64,000 nucleotides of DNA from Amoebidium appalachense (lineage: Eukaryota; Ichthyosporea). This document shows positions 26,881 through 46,853 of the stretch, piece by piece. The DNA is taken from NCBI GenBank assembly GCA_963693365.1, contig CAVNZM010000010.1, positions 5,084,001 to 5,148,000 of the forward strand, written 5' to 3'. The notes beneath the pieces are model-generated. The model did no database searches. It saw only the letters and a program-made list of their open reading frames with translations, and was not told the origin of the DNA. Each line of letters begins with the position of its first letter. Positions within the stretch are counted from its first letter, which is position 1. The translations under genes and the position numbers were made by a program.

Positions 26881-27700
26881 CAACCGAGGCCTACCACTCC
26901 CCCGGACAAAATTTTATTAGGTTACTACCCCCACTTTCTAATGAATTTTCATTTTTCTCCCAAACTTTATGCGGTCAATCGTCCGGGATCTACGCAGGGT
27001 TTATAGTGCAAATTGAACTCCCTCCAGGATAGTATCTGCTACACTAGCTGGCAATGTGAACACTTTAGACTTTTTGTTGAATTCTGTTGGTCGTCACATT
27101 GAGTATTTATATGATTTTCACAGTGTTCAGGTATCTCAGTATGCACTTGTTACTGGCTAACTCGTGAAGTTTTTATTGTCTTCTCAGTATGCCGTGCATA
27201 CTTGCATATCTTTCCGTCGAATAAATCCAGTCAAAAGAAAAAAAAAAACTTTCGGACAGTTCGGCATCAATTGATCGACTGGATCGATTATGGAATTTGG
27301 TCGATCTCGGTTTGTTGCGCACCCCCAATTTTTAACTTAAATCCATCCCCTAGGTTCCCTTAAACTCAAAAAATAACTCAAACAGGTGTTCTGGGGTGAG
27401 CCTAGTAGTATGGGGAGAATTATAAACAACTCCTTATATAGCGAACTGTTGTTACATTGATTGGTGATTGTATTTGGTCATCAGCTGACTATGTAGTTGT
27501 CCATCAACAATGAATCCGCAGAAAAAATCTTAAACCATACCCTACTGTATATTACTGTATATAGTATTTATCATGTTATCTCTGTACATCTATAAGTGCA
27601 TATAACACAATCACTTGCCGAATTGTTTTGCTGAAATGACAGCCGGCTGCTTCACCTTATTCTCCCACCTGTTCGCAGGAATCTGCCCGATGCAATGTGA
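26881..27700. other. intergenic spacer upstream of the PfkB kinase gene
   Basis: A/T-rich unique sequence without a recognisable gene. AATAAA followed by an A-run at about 27219-27249 looks like the 3' end of an old transcript or retroelement. Confidence 0.5.
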
Positions 27701-27701
27701 A

Positions 27702-27750
27702 CCAATCACAACGCACCAGCCCGGAAATTCTTCTAGCCCAAAAGTATAAA
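27702..27750 (+). promoter_or_regulatory. CCAAT and TATA-like promoter of the PfkB kinase
   Basis: CCAATCA at 27702 and TATAAA at 27745-27750, about 210 bp before the start codon. The spacing between the boxes (about 40 bp) suits a core promoter. Inferred from motif and position only. Confidence 0.45.
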
Positions 27751-27960
27751 CACGAGCACCATCACCGTGCGCTTTCAGTTCCGCCCCAAAAATAAAAGCA
27801 GTGACACAGAAACACGCTATTCCACCCGCCTTTTTTTAAATTTGGACACCCTAGAAAGTCAAGTCAAGTAACAAAGTGAAACGACGTTCAACAGCTAGCT
27901 AGATTACCATAACTGATATAGCTGGTAGTCTGACGCGTTTCATCATTATCAAGACGAAAA

Positions 27961-28190
27961 ATGGCAACAGAGATTCACGGTGAGCATCGCTGCTTCTCCC
28001 CCCCCCCCCCCCCCCCCCCCCCTCCCCCCCCCCCCCCCCCCCCCCTCCCCCTTTCGCTTCTTTCCCGCGGCAACTTCACAGCCTTCCTCCCCCCAGTCCG
28101 CAAAAGCTTTACCCACCCGTTCAGGCCCTATGGTGCTCCGTGTCATACCTTGCTCTCCTCCTCCTTACACCTACACCTACATGCACATTC

Positions 28191-28236
<46 letters not shown>

Positions 28237-28242
28237 TCACAA

Positions 28243-28273
<31 letters not shown>

Positions 28274-28310
28274 TACATAAAAGCACACACACACACACGC
28301 ACACTCACAA

Positions 28311-28341
<31 letters not shown>

Positions 28342-28652
28342 TACATAAAAGCACGTCCGAACTCAAACAAGCACGAAACGACCCCTTCCTCCCCCCCCCC
28401 CCCCCCCACCCACCCACCCACCCATGCATCCACCCACCACGCACACACACGTACACACACGCGCGCTCACAGGAAAAGCGGCAGAGAGAAACACACACAC
28501 AGGCACACACATGCTGCCACCTGCAGGAACACATATACCTGCCCACATACATGGCTAGCAAACGAGTCTTTTTTGACTGCTTTGACCTCCTGAACCCTCC
28601 TTTCCCCCCCTCCCACATCCCCGCATGTTCCTTCACCCCCTCCATCCAGCCC

Positions 28653-28687
<35 letters not shown>

Positions 28688-29316
28688 TTCTTCCTCTTTC
28701 ATCTCAATGGTTTATGGTCTCCTTTGTTCCTTCCTCCCTCTCCGTCCTCTCGCTGTAGTGTTTCTAGGAAAGAGTGAGAAGAGGCGGCGCGGGGGGCAGC
28801 GGGTGGTGGTGGTGGGGGGAGGGGGGGGGGGGGGGGAGGGGGGGGGAAGAGAGGGGGGGGGGGGGTGAGGGGTAGGTAGGTGGAAGAGAGGGCCGAGGGG
28901 ACTTGTTGGGGGGTGGGGGGGCGAGAGAGGGGGTGGGGGTGGGGTTGGGGGGTTGGGGGGGGGGGGGGGGGGGCACGGGAGGAGGGGAGGGATAGGATCT
29001 ACTGTACTTGAGACGTCGGAACGTAACTAGTCAGTGCTAGTGAGAGGAGAGGCAACACATTGGTTAAGTTCGAGCCTTACCCTAGCTCATCTTACTTCTG
29101 TTGGCAACAAAATTAATGGCAACAGAAAATGGATGATATAAGTCTATATGTGCTTTTACCTTTACTGCAGTCGTGGGTGACTGCTTTGTGGATATCCTTG
29201 TGGGGCCTATGGAGAGGCTGCCAACGTGGGGCACAGACACCATCTGTGAGAGTGTGAAGAGAATGGCCGGGGGTAGTGCACTGAACGTTGCGGTGCACCT
29301 GGCTTCACTGATCAGC

Positions 29317-29407
<91 letters not shown>

Positions 29408-29576
29408 GGGGGGGAGCAGACGGGGGGAAGGCGGGGGAGGTTGGGGAGGATGGGGGTGAGGAAGGGGGGGGGAGGGGGGAGGGAGGGGAGAGGGGGAGGA
29501 GGGGGGGGGGGGGGAAGGAAGGGGGGAGGAGGTGGGTGTTGGGTAGGTGGGTGGAGGGAGGGGGGCAGGCGGGCTT

Positions 29577-29655
<79 letters not shown>

Positions 29656-29829
29656 GGGGGGGGAGCAGAGGGGGGGAGGCGGGGGAGGGGTGAGGAAGGG
29701 GGGGGGAAGGGGGGAGGGAGGAGGTGGGTGTTGGGTAGGTGGGTGGAGGGAGGGGGACAGGCGGGCTTGGGTGGGTGTGTGTGGGGGGGGGGGGGGGGGG
29801 GAGGGGGGGGAGGGGAGGGGGGGGAGGGG

Positions 29830-29866
<37 letters not shown>

Positions 29867-29974
29867 GTGTGTGTGGGTGTTGGTGGGTGGGTGGGTGGGT
29901 GTGTATTTGAAAGGGGGGGGGGAGGGAGGGGATGTGTGGTGAGGAGGAAAGCAAAGGGCCGGTAGGGTAGGGGA

Positions 29975-30028
<54 letters not shown>

Positions 30029-30715
30029 TGGTGGTGGTGGTGGTTGGAGGTGGGGGGAGTTGGGGGCAGAGAGGGAAGAGGAGGAAAGCACCTGGGAAGG
30101 GGGGGGGGAGGGGGGGGGGGGGGCTACAACAGTGCCAAAATCTGTCCTTGGATTTGGGGTAATCAGGAGATAAACTGGAGACTTCGGAGTTTCTGTGTAG
30201 TGTGAATGGGCCCCCCCGGGGGGAGGGGGGGGGAGGTAGGGGGTGGGGGGGGGGGGGGGGGGGGGGGGGGGAGAGAGATAATGAGGCCACGAACTTGGGG
30301 ATTAGGGCCGATGCTGAGAGAGAGGACTCTGTGTTTGTTCATGAACTCGTGTTCTAGGAACCACCTTTGGAACAAATTCAGGCGTCAAAGTCCGACCAAT
30401 AATCTAACAGCAATCATGGTGTGTATGTTCCAGTGCACAGCAGCAGGGGTTAGCACAAAATACCTCCGTCACATTCCATTCCATCGTCGGGGCCGACGAT
30501 TTCGGCGAGTTTTCGCGTCAGCGCGTTGACAGGGTACCAGGGTTGAGAAATTCTATGGTCACATCAGAGAGATGGGGCACCGGAGTGTGTGTGATTCTCT
30601 CTAGCAAGGATGACAGGGCTTTTATAACCCAGCCTGGGGCGGTTAGTCGGTTTACTTCTGCCGATCTTCCTGAATTGGCAACCCTACCCAGACCTGTAAG
30701 TTTGCCTTTGGCATC

Positions 30716-30760
<45 letters not shown>

Positions 30761-30975
30761 CCCCGCCCGCCCGCCCGCCCACCACCACCACCCACCCACC
30801 CACCCCCACCCCCACAACCGCCATCACATTCGCCACCGCTGTCGTATGTTTGTCTAAACAATTGATCACCCCTTCCCCTCTCTCTTTCCACCATCCCCTC
30901 CCACCCCTCTTCCCCTCTCTCCACCACCACCACAACCACAACCACAACCACAACCACCGCCGCCACAACCACTCC

Positions 30976-31017
<42 letters not shown>

Positions 31018-31031
31018 CTCACACACGCGCG

Positions 31032-31073
<42 letters not shown>

Positions 31074-31504
31074 ACACATACATCGTCTTCCTTAACTGAA
31101 ATACTAGCACCATCTTCCTCACAAAACTTTACAGAAAGCAAGAAAAACAGCAACAGAAGCCTATTATAGGTGTAGACAAAAAGCACAACTACCCCTTTTG
31201 CATGAGTGATAAGATTAACCAATAGGCTATAGGTTTCATTAATTATGCCCATTATCCAGGCATGCGCTAGTTAGATCTCTGACACGAAGATTTCCTTTTT
31301 AGCTCTTTTTTGACACGCTTTTGTTTCTTTTGTAAGTCTCTGACCCCAATATTTCTTTTTAGGGCGTGACACGGACCCACATCCACCTTGCAGGGTACTT
31401 TTCAACAAACGAATTCCAAAAGGATTACCCGGCCATGATTCAAGGCATCAGGCAGAGGTGTGTGTTTTTGTGTGTGTGTCCGTGTGTGTGTGTGCGTGTG
31501 TGGG

Positions 31505-31535
<31 letters not shown>

Positions 31536-32484
31536 AGGGAGGGAAGGTGTGGTGGTGGTGCTGGGGAGGGGGGAGGGGGGAGCTGCCTGCAAGTTCATGC
31601 TTGCCTTCTTGTGTTTCTCGGCTCCCCGCTTTTCTTTTCCCCTCGTTTTTCTTTTTCTCCAACTGAACCTTTGCAAACCTAGCTTTCAGCCAACTAATGA
31701 TGTTCAGCCGGTCCCCCCACCCTTCCTGCTGCCCTATGGCAATGCCAGTTTTTTAGGCGGTTTGCACAAAACAGGAAACTCAGTTTGAGCAGGCTGCGAC
31801 AGCATTGTGAAATGAAAAGAGATATGTTGCCCACCCCCCCCCCCCCCCCCCCCCCCCCTTCCCTCCCCCCCCCCCCCCCCCCCCCCCCTCCCCTCTTTCC
31901 CGCTGGCCCCTCGTCTTTCCCTTACCTTACGTCCATACCCGTCCTCCCCCCTCCCTCCTCCCCCACCCCTCACTTTCGTCCCCCCTTCTCCCCTAACAAA
32001 AAATAAACAAATATTAAATATAAATATGTATAAAATAGGGCATCTGAGCAGGGCAGCATAGTGACGTTTAGTTTCGACACCAATTATGATGCCAGCGAGA
32101 GTTGGGTGAGCGCCCTGGACATCCTGCCCCTTATCGACGTGTTTTTGCCAAATGAGGTAAGAAACTTTGTGTTATGATTGGTCCGAACGGTTTTGTGGGG
32201 CTTTTTCTGGTTATTTTGCCATTAGCATACACACAGGAAAGGGCGCGGATTTTGCCGTAGTGCCATAGGGGGTGTTTCATGTTTTTGGTTTTGTGTGGCT
32301 GCCAGATTCGGGGTGGGTTGAAAGATTTGATATGTTCAATCTTTGTGTTTGCACTTTCAAACTCTCCCCTTTTACCCCCCCCACCCCCCCCCTCCCCGCC
32401 CCACCCCCCCTCCACCCCACGCCTCCCCCTCCCGCCCTCCCACACCCACCCACAAAAACACATACCCCTTTCGCTTCCCTTCCC

Positions 32485-32531
<47 letters not shown>

Positions 32532-33234
32532 ACACACACACGGACACACACAACACACATACCACCCCACCCAATCCTCACCCGACACCACCATCATCAC
32601 CACCGCCGCTATCCTCCCATACCCTCCATTGTGAATCTTTATGTTTTAAACTGTCTAAATGATTCTAACAAAGAGAAAGAAACAAGACAAAAGTGAAGGG
32701 GGGGGGGGGAAGGGGGTAAAATCGTGTTCATTTTCCCGGCCACTTTTCCGTTGCTTCATTTCTAACCATTTGCCCCGTCCTCCCCCCTCCCCCCCCCCCC
32801 CCCCCCCCCTCCCTCCCTCCCTCCCTCTCCCCCCCCCCCCCCCCCTCCTACCTCCCTCCCTCTTTCCCCTCCCCCCCCCCCCCCCCCCTCCCCCCTCCAG
32901 ACGGAAGCAGAGCTGATCGGTGGTGTTAAAGGCTTCGAGGAGTCAGCTTTAAAACTAGCCACATACGTTAAAGACTCCGCCGTTGTAACGTGCGGTTCGC
33001 GAGGGGCGGTAGTTGCCAAAAATGGTAATGAGGGAGTGTCGTGGGTCAGCGCCGTGCCCGGTGTGCAACCAGTCGATAGTACGGGGGCTGGGGATGCTTT
33101 TGCGGCCGGATTTTTGGCACAGTGGGTGGGTGGGGTGATGGATGAGGTACCGACCATTGAAAATGCTACAAGGTGTGTATGTGTCCGTGTGTTGTGTGTA
33201 CGTGTGGGTGTTTGCATGTGTGGGGTGTGGGCGT

Positions 33235-33271
<37 letters not shown>

Positions 33272-33278
33272 GGGGGTC

Positions 33279-33334
<56 letters not shown>

Positions 33335-33682
33335 TGTGTGCTTCGTGTGAACATGGTGTGGCCTTGAGACGTGTACATGTATGTCTTTTCCCTTTTCTTT
33401 TGGTGTGAGTGTGGGCGGAAGGAGGGGGGGGGTGGGGGGGGGAGGAGGGGGGGGGGGGGGGGGGGGGGGTGGGGAGGGGGGAGGGAATGTGGGTGGATGT
33501 GGGTGAGTAGGCCAATGATTGGCTGTTCATGTGTGTGTGGTTGTGAGGTTGTATAAGAGCGTGTGTAAGTGGGTGTGGGCGGCACTGTACATAACTACAC
33601 GTATATGTGTGCGCGGTGGACGTATGAATATGTGGAAATGCTGAGTTTTATTTTTACGTCTGAGGTTTAATGGGGGGAGGGA

Positions 33683-33721
<39 letters not shown>

Positions 33722-33956
33722 GAAGATCGATGTGGGCATGTGAACATTTAAATCCAATTTTTGTTCAAGAATATGATAACAACCTCCAATTCAAATAGGC
33801 TAACAACCCCCCCCCCCCCCCCCAACACACACACACACACACAAACGCAGGTACGGCAACCAGGTTGCTGCGCTGGTGACTACGATATTTGGCGCCAACA
33901 CCGAACTGGCAACAGTCGACAGAATCAACCAGTTTTTGGCTGGCCAAATGAGCTAA
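27961..33956 (+). CDS. PfkB-family carbohydrate kinase (ribokinase-like fold)
   Basis: ATP-dependent kinase that phosphorylates a sugar or nucleoside in the cytosol. Exons 27961-27979, 29171-29318, 30434-30695, 31363-31457, 32039-32156, 32901-33172 and 33851-33956 join to 339 codons plus TAA with all phases matching. Visible: an N-terminal VVGDCFVDI strand; AGGSALNVAVHLA (residues 39-51), the PfkB substrate-binding GG motif; SIVGADDFG; FDTNYDA and VFLPNE, the family's DxN and LPNE steps; and DSTGAGDAFAAGF (from residue 273), which carries the catalytic base Asp279 and the anion hole. Length is normal for the family. The substrate cannot be read from sequence. Introns are dominated by simple repeats, and several start with GTGTGTGT. 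Confidence 0.93.
28226..28355 (+). repeat. tandem duplication (about 68 bp x 2) within CA repeats
   Basis: The block ACGCACACTCACAAA, a CA run, then GCACATACATAAAAGCAC occurs twice in succession in intron 1 of the PfkB kinase. Confidence 0.8.
29319..29410 (+). repeat. (GT)n-(G)n starting at a splice donor
   Basis: The exon ends AGCAG and the intron begins directly as about 36 GT units, then a G-run. A similar block repeats at 29579-29663 (GGGCTTGGGTGTGT, GT run, G-run, GAGCAGAGGGGG), so this part of the intron is an imperfect tandem repeat of about 270 bp. Confidence 0.85.
30717..30759 (+). repeat. poly-C tract (43 bp)
   Basis: Lies 20 bp after the donor at 30696, followed by CCCA and CAA repeats and two CA runs (30979-31012, 31040-31072). 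Confidence 0.9.
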
Positions 33957-34693
33957 TATCGTGATATATTTACTATTGTTACTAACTTCATAATCAAGCC
34001 GTGAAGATATTTATTGTTACATGGCAGAAAGAAAGTGTTAAGCTTTGATGCGGTGTAAGGAATTTGGGCTAAAGACGGGAAATGAAAGAGATCAGTGAAA
34101 GGAGGTTTTGCATTTCAAGTTCATGCATGGAATGTGCGCACATGTTTGTTTGGGGGAGGCCTGGGGGAGGGGGGAGGGGGGGGGGATAACTTGGGTGGTA
34201 GATAGATTTACCGATGAAGGGGAGAATTCACGACCCAATGTCTGCGGGCCAGACATAGGGCAAAAATGAACAGAGAATGAACAGAGACTGGTTCGAGAGG
34301 TGTTGTAGCATATTGAAGAAATATGCATTAAAGCAACGAAAGAGAAGGTTTTTAACCGTTTTGGTTGTGTATCTGGAGGCCACGAAATTCGTAGTGGCTT
34401 TCATGTATTTTTGCGCTAATCAGGGGGGATCCGTGGATTATATTAAATGCTAAGGGAGCTACGTATACATAGGTATATAACAATGAGAATTCTAGTTTTT
34501 TCGATCGATCCATTGCCATTGTATTAAAATTGAAATAATAAAGCGCTTCTAGGTCAATGCCGACTTTAAATTTTCGCAGCATGATGCATGCCAGGCGATG
34601 ACGTCAGTGTGTCAATATAGCGTCAGTATGCGTGACGTGTGTCACAATAGTGACCTCTATATGTTACCCACATGTTGTCGAGCACATTCGAAG

Positions 34694-34737
<44 letters not shown>

Positions 34738-35627
34738 CGCCCGCCTGCCTGCCCGCCCGTCCCCGACACACATGTGTACACACGACGATGTACGCATACA
34801 CGTATGTACCATCACACAACATCCAGTTGAGTCTGAACACAAACACACACACGCGCACGTGCGCGCAAACGCACGCATGCACACACTCACGCACACACAC
34901 ACACAAAAAAAACACAGCACCATACCGTATAGTGTGTGCGAATATAGCCAAGCACACATATCACGGTCACAGTTTATCTCGATGATATTATTGGTGGAGC
35001 TAAAACCAAATGGGCACCACAGGCACCGACCGTTCACCTTTCAAGGCTACCCCATACAAAATTCCGAATTTACAGCCTATATATCCAAACATAACCATTT
35101 ACAAGGCTCTGGGGACTATGGTTTTCACACCCGGACGCAATCTATGATAATAGCTCGTGAGATGTATATCCCTTATACCAGTCCAGCCTGCATGTGTGTG
35201 TGTGTGTGTGTGCTTTTCGCGTACATGTGTGTTTGTGCCTGACCATAATATGCGCATCGCTTGTACGGAAAAAAATAAGCATACGGGCTTTACACATAGT
35301 ATAAACCCATCCAACTCTCAGCCACAAACAGCAACACTAAATATTAGGAAATGGACCCCAACTGCCTGACCATTGAATTCCTCTGCCCAGACGATGTAAT
35401 GAGCCACGATCCCCTGTTGTATATTTCTAAAAAACGGAGTACTTATTACTTATTAGATATATTGCAACTGTAAATCAGTAATGCAGGAAGACCCCCTCTC
35501 ACATCTAAGATAAAAGCACTTTGTGTACAAGTCTTTCCGAGAATCCCCTCCCCCCCCCCCCCCCCCCCCGCCCCCCAAGACCATGAAGGACATATAACCC
35601 AGTCTACACGAAACACCACAACACCAC

Positions 35628-35663
<36 letters not shown>

Positions 35664-35780
35664 TTTCACCCACGCACAAATCCCCTCACACCCACCAACT
35701 CTGCCAACATCACCGTACACACATGAACATAACCCCCCCCCCCCCCCCCCGCGCAAAAAGCCCCCACCACACATCCAAAT
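33957..35780. other. convergent intergenic region between PfkB kinase (+) and CHAF1B (-)
   Basis: AATAAAG at about 34535 could serve the kinase. Otherwise unique A/T-rich sequence with C-runs at 34695-34735, 35549-35570, 35632-35664 and 35732-35750 and CA-rich stretches. No gene recognised. Confidence 0.5.
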
Positions 35781-42934
<7,154 letters not shown>

Positions 42935-43062
42935 TTTTAAAAGATAGGTGCATGTGCAGTAGAAAATAGTACCAGGCGACGGGAGATTATTCACCTATGT
43001 GTAGAACTATTGGGGTCGGATGGGTGGCTACTAAAACCTTGATAAGTCTGTGTGTGATGTGT

Positions 43063-43336
43063 TTGTGTTTGTGTGTGTGTAAGGTGGATGGAAATGGGAG
43101 CAAAGTTAAAACCCTCTACCAGTCCGTGGCTCAGCTTGCACTGCCAAATATAGGCACTATTGAAATAAAAGCTTGTTTAAGTAAACCATGCAAGAAAACT
43201 TGTGTTTGTGTGTGTGTAAGGTGGATGGAAATGGGAACAAAGTTAAAACCCTCTACCAGTCCGTGGCTCAGCTTGCACTGCCAAATATAGGCACTAATGA
43301 AATAAAAGCTTGTTTAAGTAAACCATGCAAGAAAAC
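43063..43336 (+). repeat. 137-bp tandem duplication in the CHAF1B-SET divergent spacer
   Basis: Two head-to-tail copies (43063-43199 and 43200-43336) with the order TGTGTTTGTG, TAAGGTGGATGG, AAACCCTCTACCAG, GAAATAAAAGC, AAACCATGCAAGAAAAC; only a few substitutions (for example GGGAGC versus GGGAAC). No coding capacity. Lies between the two start codons. Confidence 0.92.
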
Positions 43337-43468
43337 ACGTATACGTGAGTTCTGGCCCTTTCCAAACTTTTTTCACAGTGCCGGACGTCTGTGTTTTTGA
43401 TTTCTGGCCGGCTGCGGAGCTTGAATCTGTGGGGCGGCTTTTAGCGACATCCCGCCAAAACCACACAT

Positions 43469-43505
43469 CCAATAGGAAAATTTTATATCCGCCTCCTACA
43501 CCAAT
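43469..43505 (+). promoter_or_regulatory. CCAAT and TATA-like promoter of the SET gene
   Basis: CCAAT at 43469-43473, TTTATAT at 43482-43488 and a second CCAAT at 43501-43505, about 240 bp before the start codon. Motif-based inference; it resembles the set before the PfkB kinase. Confidence 0.4.
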
Positions 43506-43739
43506 GAAATAAACGTTAAATACTGTATTGTTTACTATTGGGTTTTAGTCAGCTCGCGCGTAAAGCCACTTCTGCGGTTATGTTGGCGCACCACTTGAAA
43601 ACGTGCCCCGCCGTCGTTTTTCAGTTCTTCCTCACCTGGACCACCCCGCACCTTGCTCCCGTAGTACATACGTATACATAAACATGACATTTCTGATGTA
43701 CACTACACTAAGCGAGAAAACCGTAAAACAGATATCACT

Positions 43740-44729
43740 ATGGCGGCCATTCCTTTCAGTTCGTTTTTTCGCAGCAACTTAAAGGGAAACACACTCCTAA
43801 GGATCATTACAGCAGCTGCTGAAAGCGGGGAGCTTACACGCACACTACCACACACCCCTCTAACACTCGCAGACATACACACAAGTACGAATTTGTTACT
43901 ATCTCCTCTTGCCCCCTTAGCATGGCTTCGTGGGGATACAAGAAAGATAAGAGAGACCATGAACTTATATGCAAACATGCAAGCAATACGGCTTCTACAA
44001 GCAGCAACACAAACAACTACCCCAAGCTTTACCATAACACGCAGGCCATCTATTATCCCAGGGGCAGGGGATGGGGTTTTCATCGCTTCTGGAAAAGTAA
44101 CCAAAGGCGCCGCTGTAGTTCTATATGCTGGAACGGCTACTATACCTCCACCTTCAGATGTTGATTACCTCCCTGTTTCGGCGAGAATGGATGACTTGGA
44201 AGCGGCGAAAAGCGCTACAGATGAGGCGGATCAGACACCAAAAGCAATCGGAAAGGGAAGCGATAAGATACTCGTACGCTTGGACGGGGTTCACCTTGAT
44301 GGAATGCCGTGGGAGATTGAAAGGGAAGGAAAGATAGCTGGAAATGAGCACGTTAGCAATTGCGTTGACCTGAGAGAACACGGGTACCCTCTCTTATCAC
44401 AGGTGCAGAATTCATTTGCATTAGGACACCTGGTAAACCACCCACCCAAGGGATATAAAACCAATGTAGAATGTTGGCCCATAGATCTAGAACTAACATC
44501 TCTCGACAGGAATCTAAGAAAAGCAGTGCCATACGCCATGAACAGATACTGGTACACATGCGCGCTTTCGCTCGAAACCATCTCAGTACCCCCCGAGATA
44601 CCCTTGAGTAGGATGCCTGGTATGGCAATGTTTGCATTAGAGGATTTGGAGGAGGGGCAAGAGCTGTTTTTTGACTACCGACTAGACCCAAAAACTGCCC
44701 CTGAATGGTACACACCCTACAAGGAATAG
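43740..44729 (+). CDS. SETD9-like SET-domain protein
   Basis: Putative lysine methyltransferase; the substrate of this family is not known to me. Single exon of 329 codons, unlike its intron-rich neighbours. Visible SET-N GAGDGVFIASGKVTKGAAVV (from about residue 108, S-adenosylmethionine loop side), a long insert with LDGVHLDGMPWEI, then SET-C with FALGHLVNHPP...TNVECW (the NHxxxxN-type pseudoknot step, residues 227-246) and MFALEDLEEGQELFFDYR (residues 297-314). The LDGVxLDG block, the late NH motif and the overall length fit SETD9 rather than histone KMTs with pre-SET cysteines. The N-terminal 90 residues are helical-looking and unassigned. Divergent from CHAF1B, convergent with CTF8. Confidence 0.88.
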   Translation: MAAIPFSSFFRSNLKGNTLLRIITAAAESGELTRTLPHTPLTLADIHTSTNLLLSPLAPLAWLRGDTRKIRETMNLYANMQAIRLLQAATQTTTPSFTITRRPSIIPGAGDGVFIASGKVTKGAAVVLYAGTATIPPPSDVDYLPVSARMDDLEAAKSATDEADQTPKAIGKGSDKILVRLDGVHLDGMPWEIEREGKIAGNEHVSNCVDLREHGYPLLSQVQNSFALGHLVNHPPKGYKTNVECWPIDLELTSLDRNLRKAVPYAMNRYWYTCALSLETISVPPEIPLSRMPGMAMFALEDLEEGQELFFDYRLDPKTAPEWYTPYKE

Positions 44730-44795
44730 TAGTTTAAAGGTTGGAAAATGGAAGGACAGGGGACAGCCCGGGGGATGGGTGGAGGAGGGGGGGGT

Positions 44796-44832
<37 letters not shown>

Positions 44833-45552
44833 GGGGTGGGGGTAATGCAACATGATCCCTGTAGAAGATAAATGCTGGGTTGGCATATTCTTGGTATGAA
44901 TAGTAATGATTAATGCTCTCGGCAAAGCAGCTGGCCTGCAGACAGAAAAGTGATGCGGTTGTGGATCCTCTCCATGCAAATGACCGGCCAAGTGTATCCT
45001 GTGGCATTTGCTCCTGTAGGCCGGGTGGTTTGCCACTGGGGTTGAACTGGATGCTTTATGTTGTAGTTTGTGTTTGTGATGCGTGCGAACATATGTGGGT
45101 GTGGATGTTTCTGTTTCTGTGTGTGTGTGCTCGAGCGCCTAGGTATCATATTGGCTAGCCATTTGTGCGGTAGCAAAATCAAAGGCGTGTATATCGTAAC
45201 GTAGGTAATTTCAGCCTTTCGGAAACTACATAGAGAGAACATGTACACGTTTGTGTCTGCTAATTGTGCTGTGTTGCACAAGTGTGCTTGCTTGGGTTCA
45301 TGCCGGCTATGTTTAGAGGCGGGATAGGGCTGGTGTGAGCCCGTGTTCATGTACATATTTGCCATGGGAAGGGCTTGTGTGCGTCCGTGTGTGCGTGTCT
45401 CTTTCACTTTCTCAGTGTGTTTGTTTTGGCTTGGTGTGTGAGTGTGTCCTTGTTTGTGTTTTTCCGTGTGTAATATGCGGTGCTGTGTGTGTGTGTGTGT
45501 GCTGGCGAGGATCCGGAGGAGGCGGAGGGGGAGTGGGGGAAGGGGGTGGGGT

Positions 45553-45585
<33 letters not shown>

Positions 45586-46249
45586 GTTCGGAAATACTCT
45601 TGATCAAACCTTAGTCTAGAGGCCAAAAACAGTTGTTTTGGGGTGCTTATATATAGAAAACCAACAATCAATCGTAGCAGTGCACACATGTGTAACCCTG
45701 CATAGTTTACGAGCTAATGATACAGTAGGTAATATTGAATCCATTCATCTACAGTGAAAACGGTTACCACTTGGGTCAGAAAAATTCAGTAAAAGGCCGA
45801 AGCAGACTTGCACAACCAAAGTCACTATAACGTTAACTATATTAGTTGCTGAACCAATCCATGTCATTATTAGGGTTTAATGCGTTTCAATGATTGGGCA
45901 AAATCCACGACAAGGGAGCTCGAGAGAAGCTTGAGAATGTACGCGAGGATTGGGGTGTGTTTGTGTGTGCGCGCGCGCGTGTGTGCCCGTGTGCCTGTGT
46001 GCCTGTGTGCCTGTGGGTGGGTAGGTTGTGTGGATGTGGGTGTATGCATGTAACGTAGCTTCTCCCAGGCCAATTACCTGACATTATTATCCCACTTCGG
46101 GGGGAAAAGAAAAGATGAATAAGAAGAATCAAAAATGGGCGCTTTCCCGGTATACCCCTTTGGCATTCGCTCTGTCCGTTGATGTCCAATCCAATTACCG
46201 ACTGCCAGTCGAAGCACACTTGATTATTTCACTGTCGGGGAGGAAGGGG

Positions 46250-46318
<69 letters not shown>

Positions 46319-46535
46319 TTGAAGGGGAAGGGAGGGGGGGGGGGGGGGGGGGTTAGAAGAAGGGATTAGTGTGCCTTAGGCAGACGGGCAGCCCAACTGT
46401 GCTCAGGCGAGGTAGGAGGTCTGCGACAGAGGGAGGGCAAGGGCGGAAGGGAGACGGGGAGGGGGGGGGGAGGGAGGCGGGAAAAGGGGGGGGGGGGGAG
46501 GGGGAAGGGGGGGGTGGCTGGGTGGGTGATTGGTT

Positions 46536-46572
<37 letters not shown>

Positions 46573-46658
46573 AGGAGGGGAAGCATAATGCAGTGTGTAT
46601 ACAGGTGCATGCAGAAAGGAAAGCATTGCGGTGAACCTGGTGCAAGTGCGCCGAAAAA

Positions 46659-46695
<37 letters not shown>

Positions 46696-46811
46696 GGGGG
46701 GGGGGGGACTCTCCAAAACACCGAGGCACAAAATGTGGTGAGTACAGTGGTGGTTGTGGTGTGGCTAGGTGGGTGAATAGGTGGCCATGGGCAGAGGAGC
46801 GGGAGGAGGAA

Positions 46812-46853
<42 letters not shown>

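Noticed and set aside
28228-28353. Direct repeats that might suggest a CRISPR array
   Set aside because: Two units of CA microsatellite in a eukaryotic intron; no spacers and no cas genes.
29020-29085. tRNA-like AGTTCGAGCC box
   Set aside because: No acceptor stem or D arm could be folded around it; it lies in a kinase intron.
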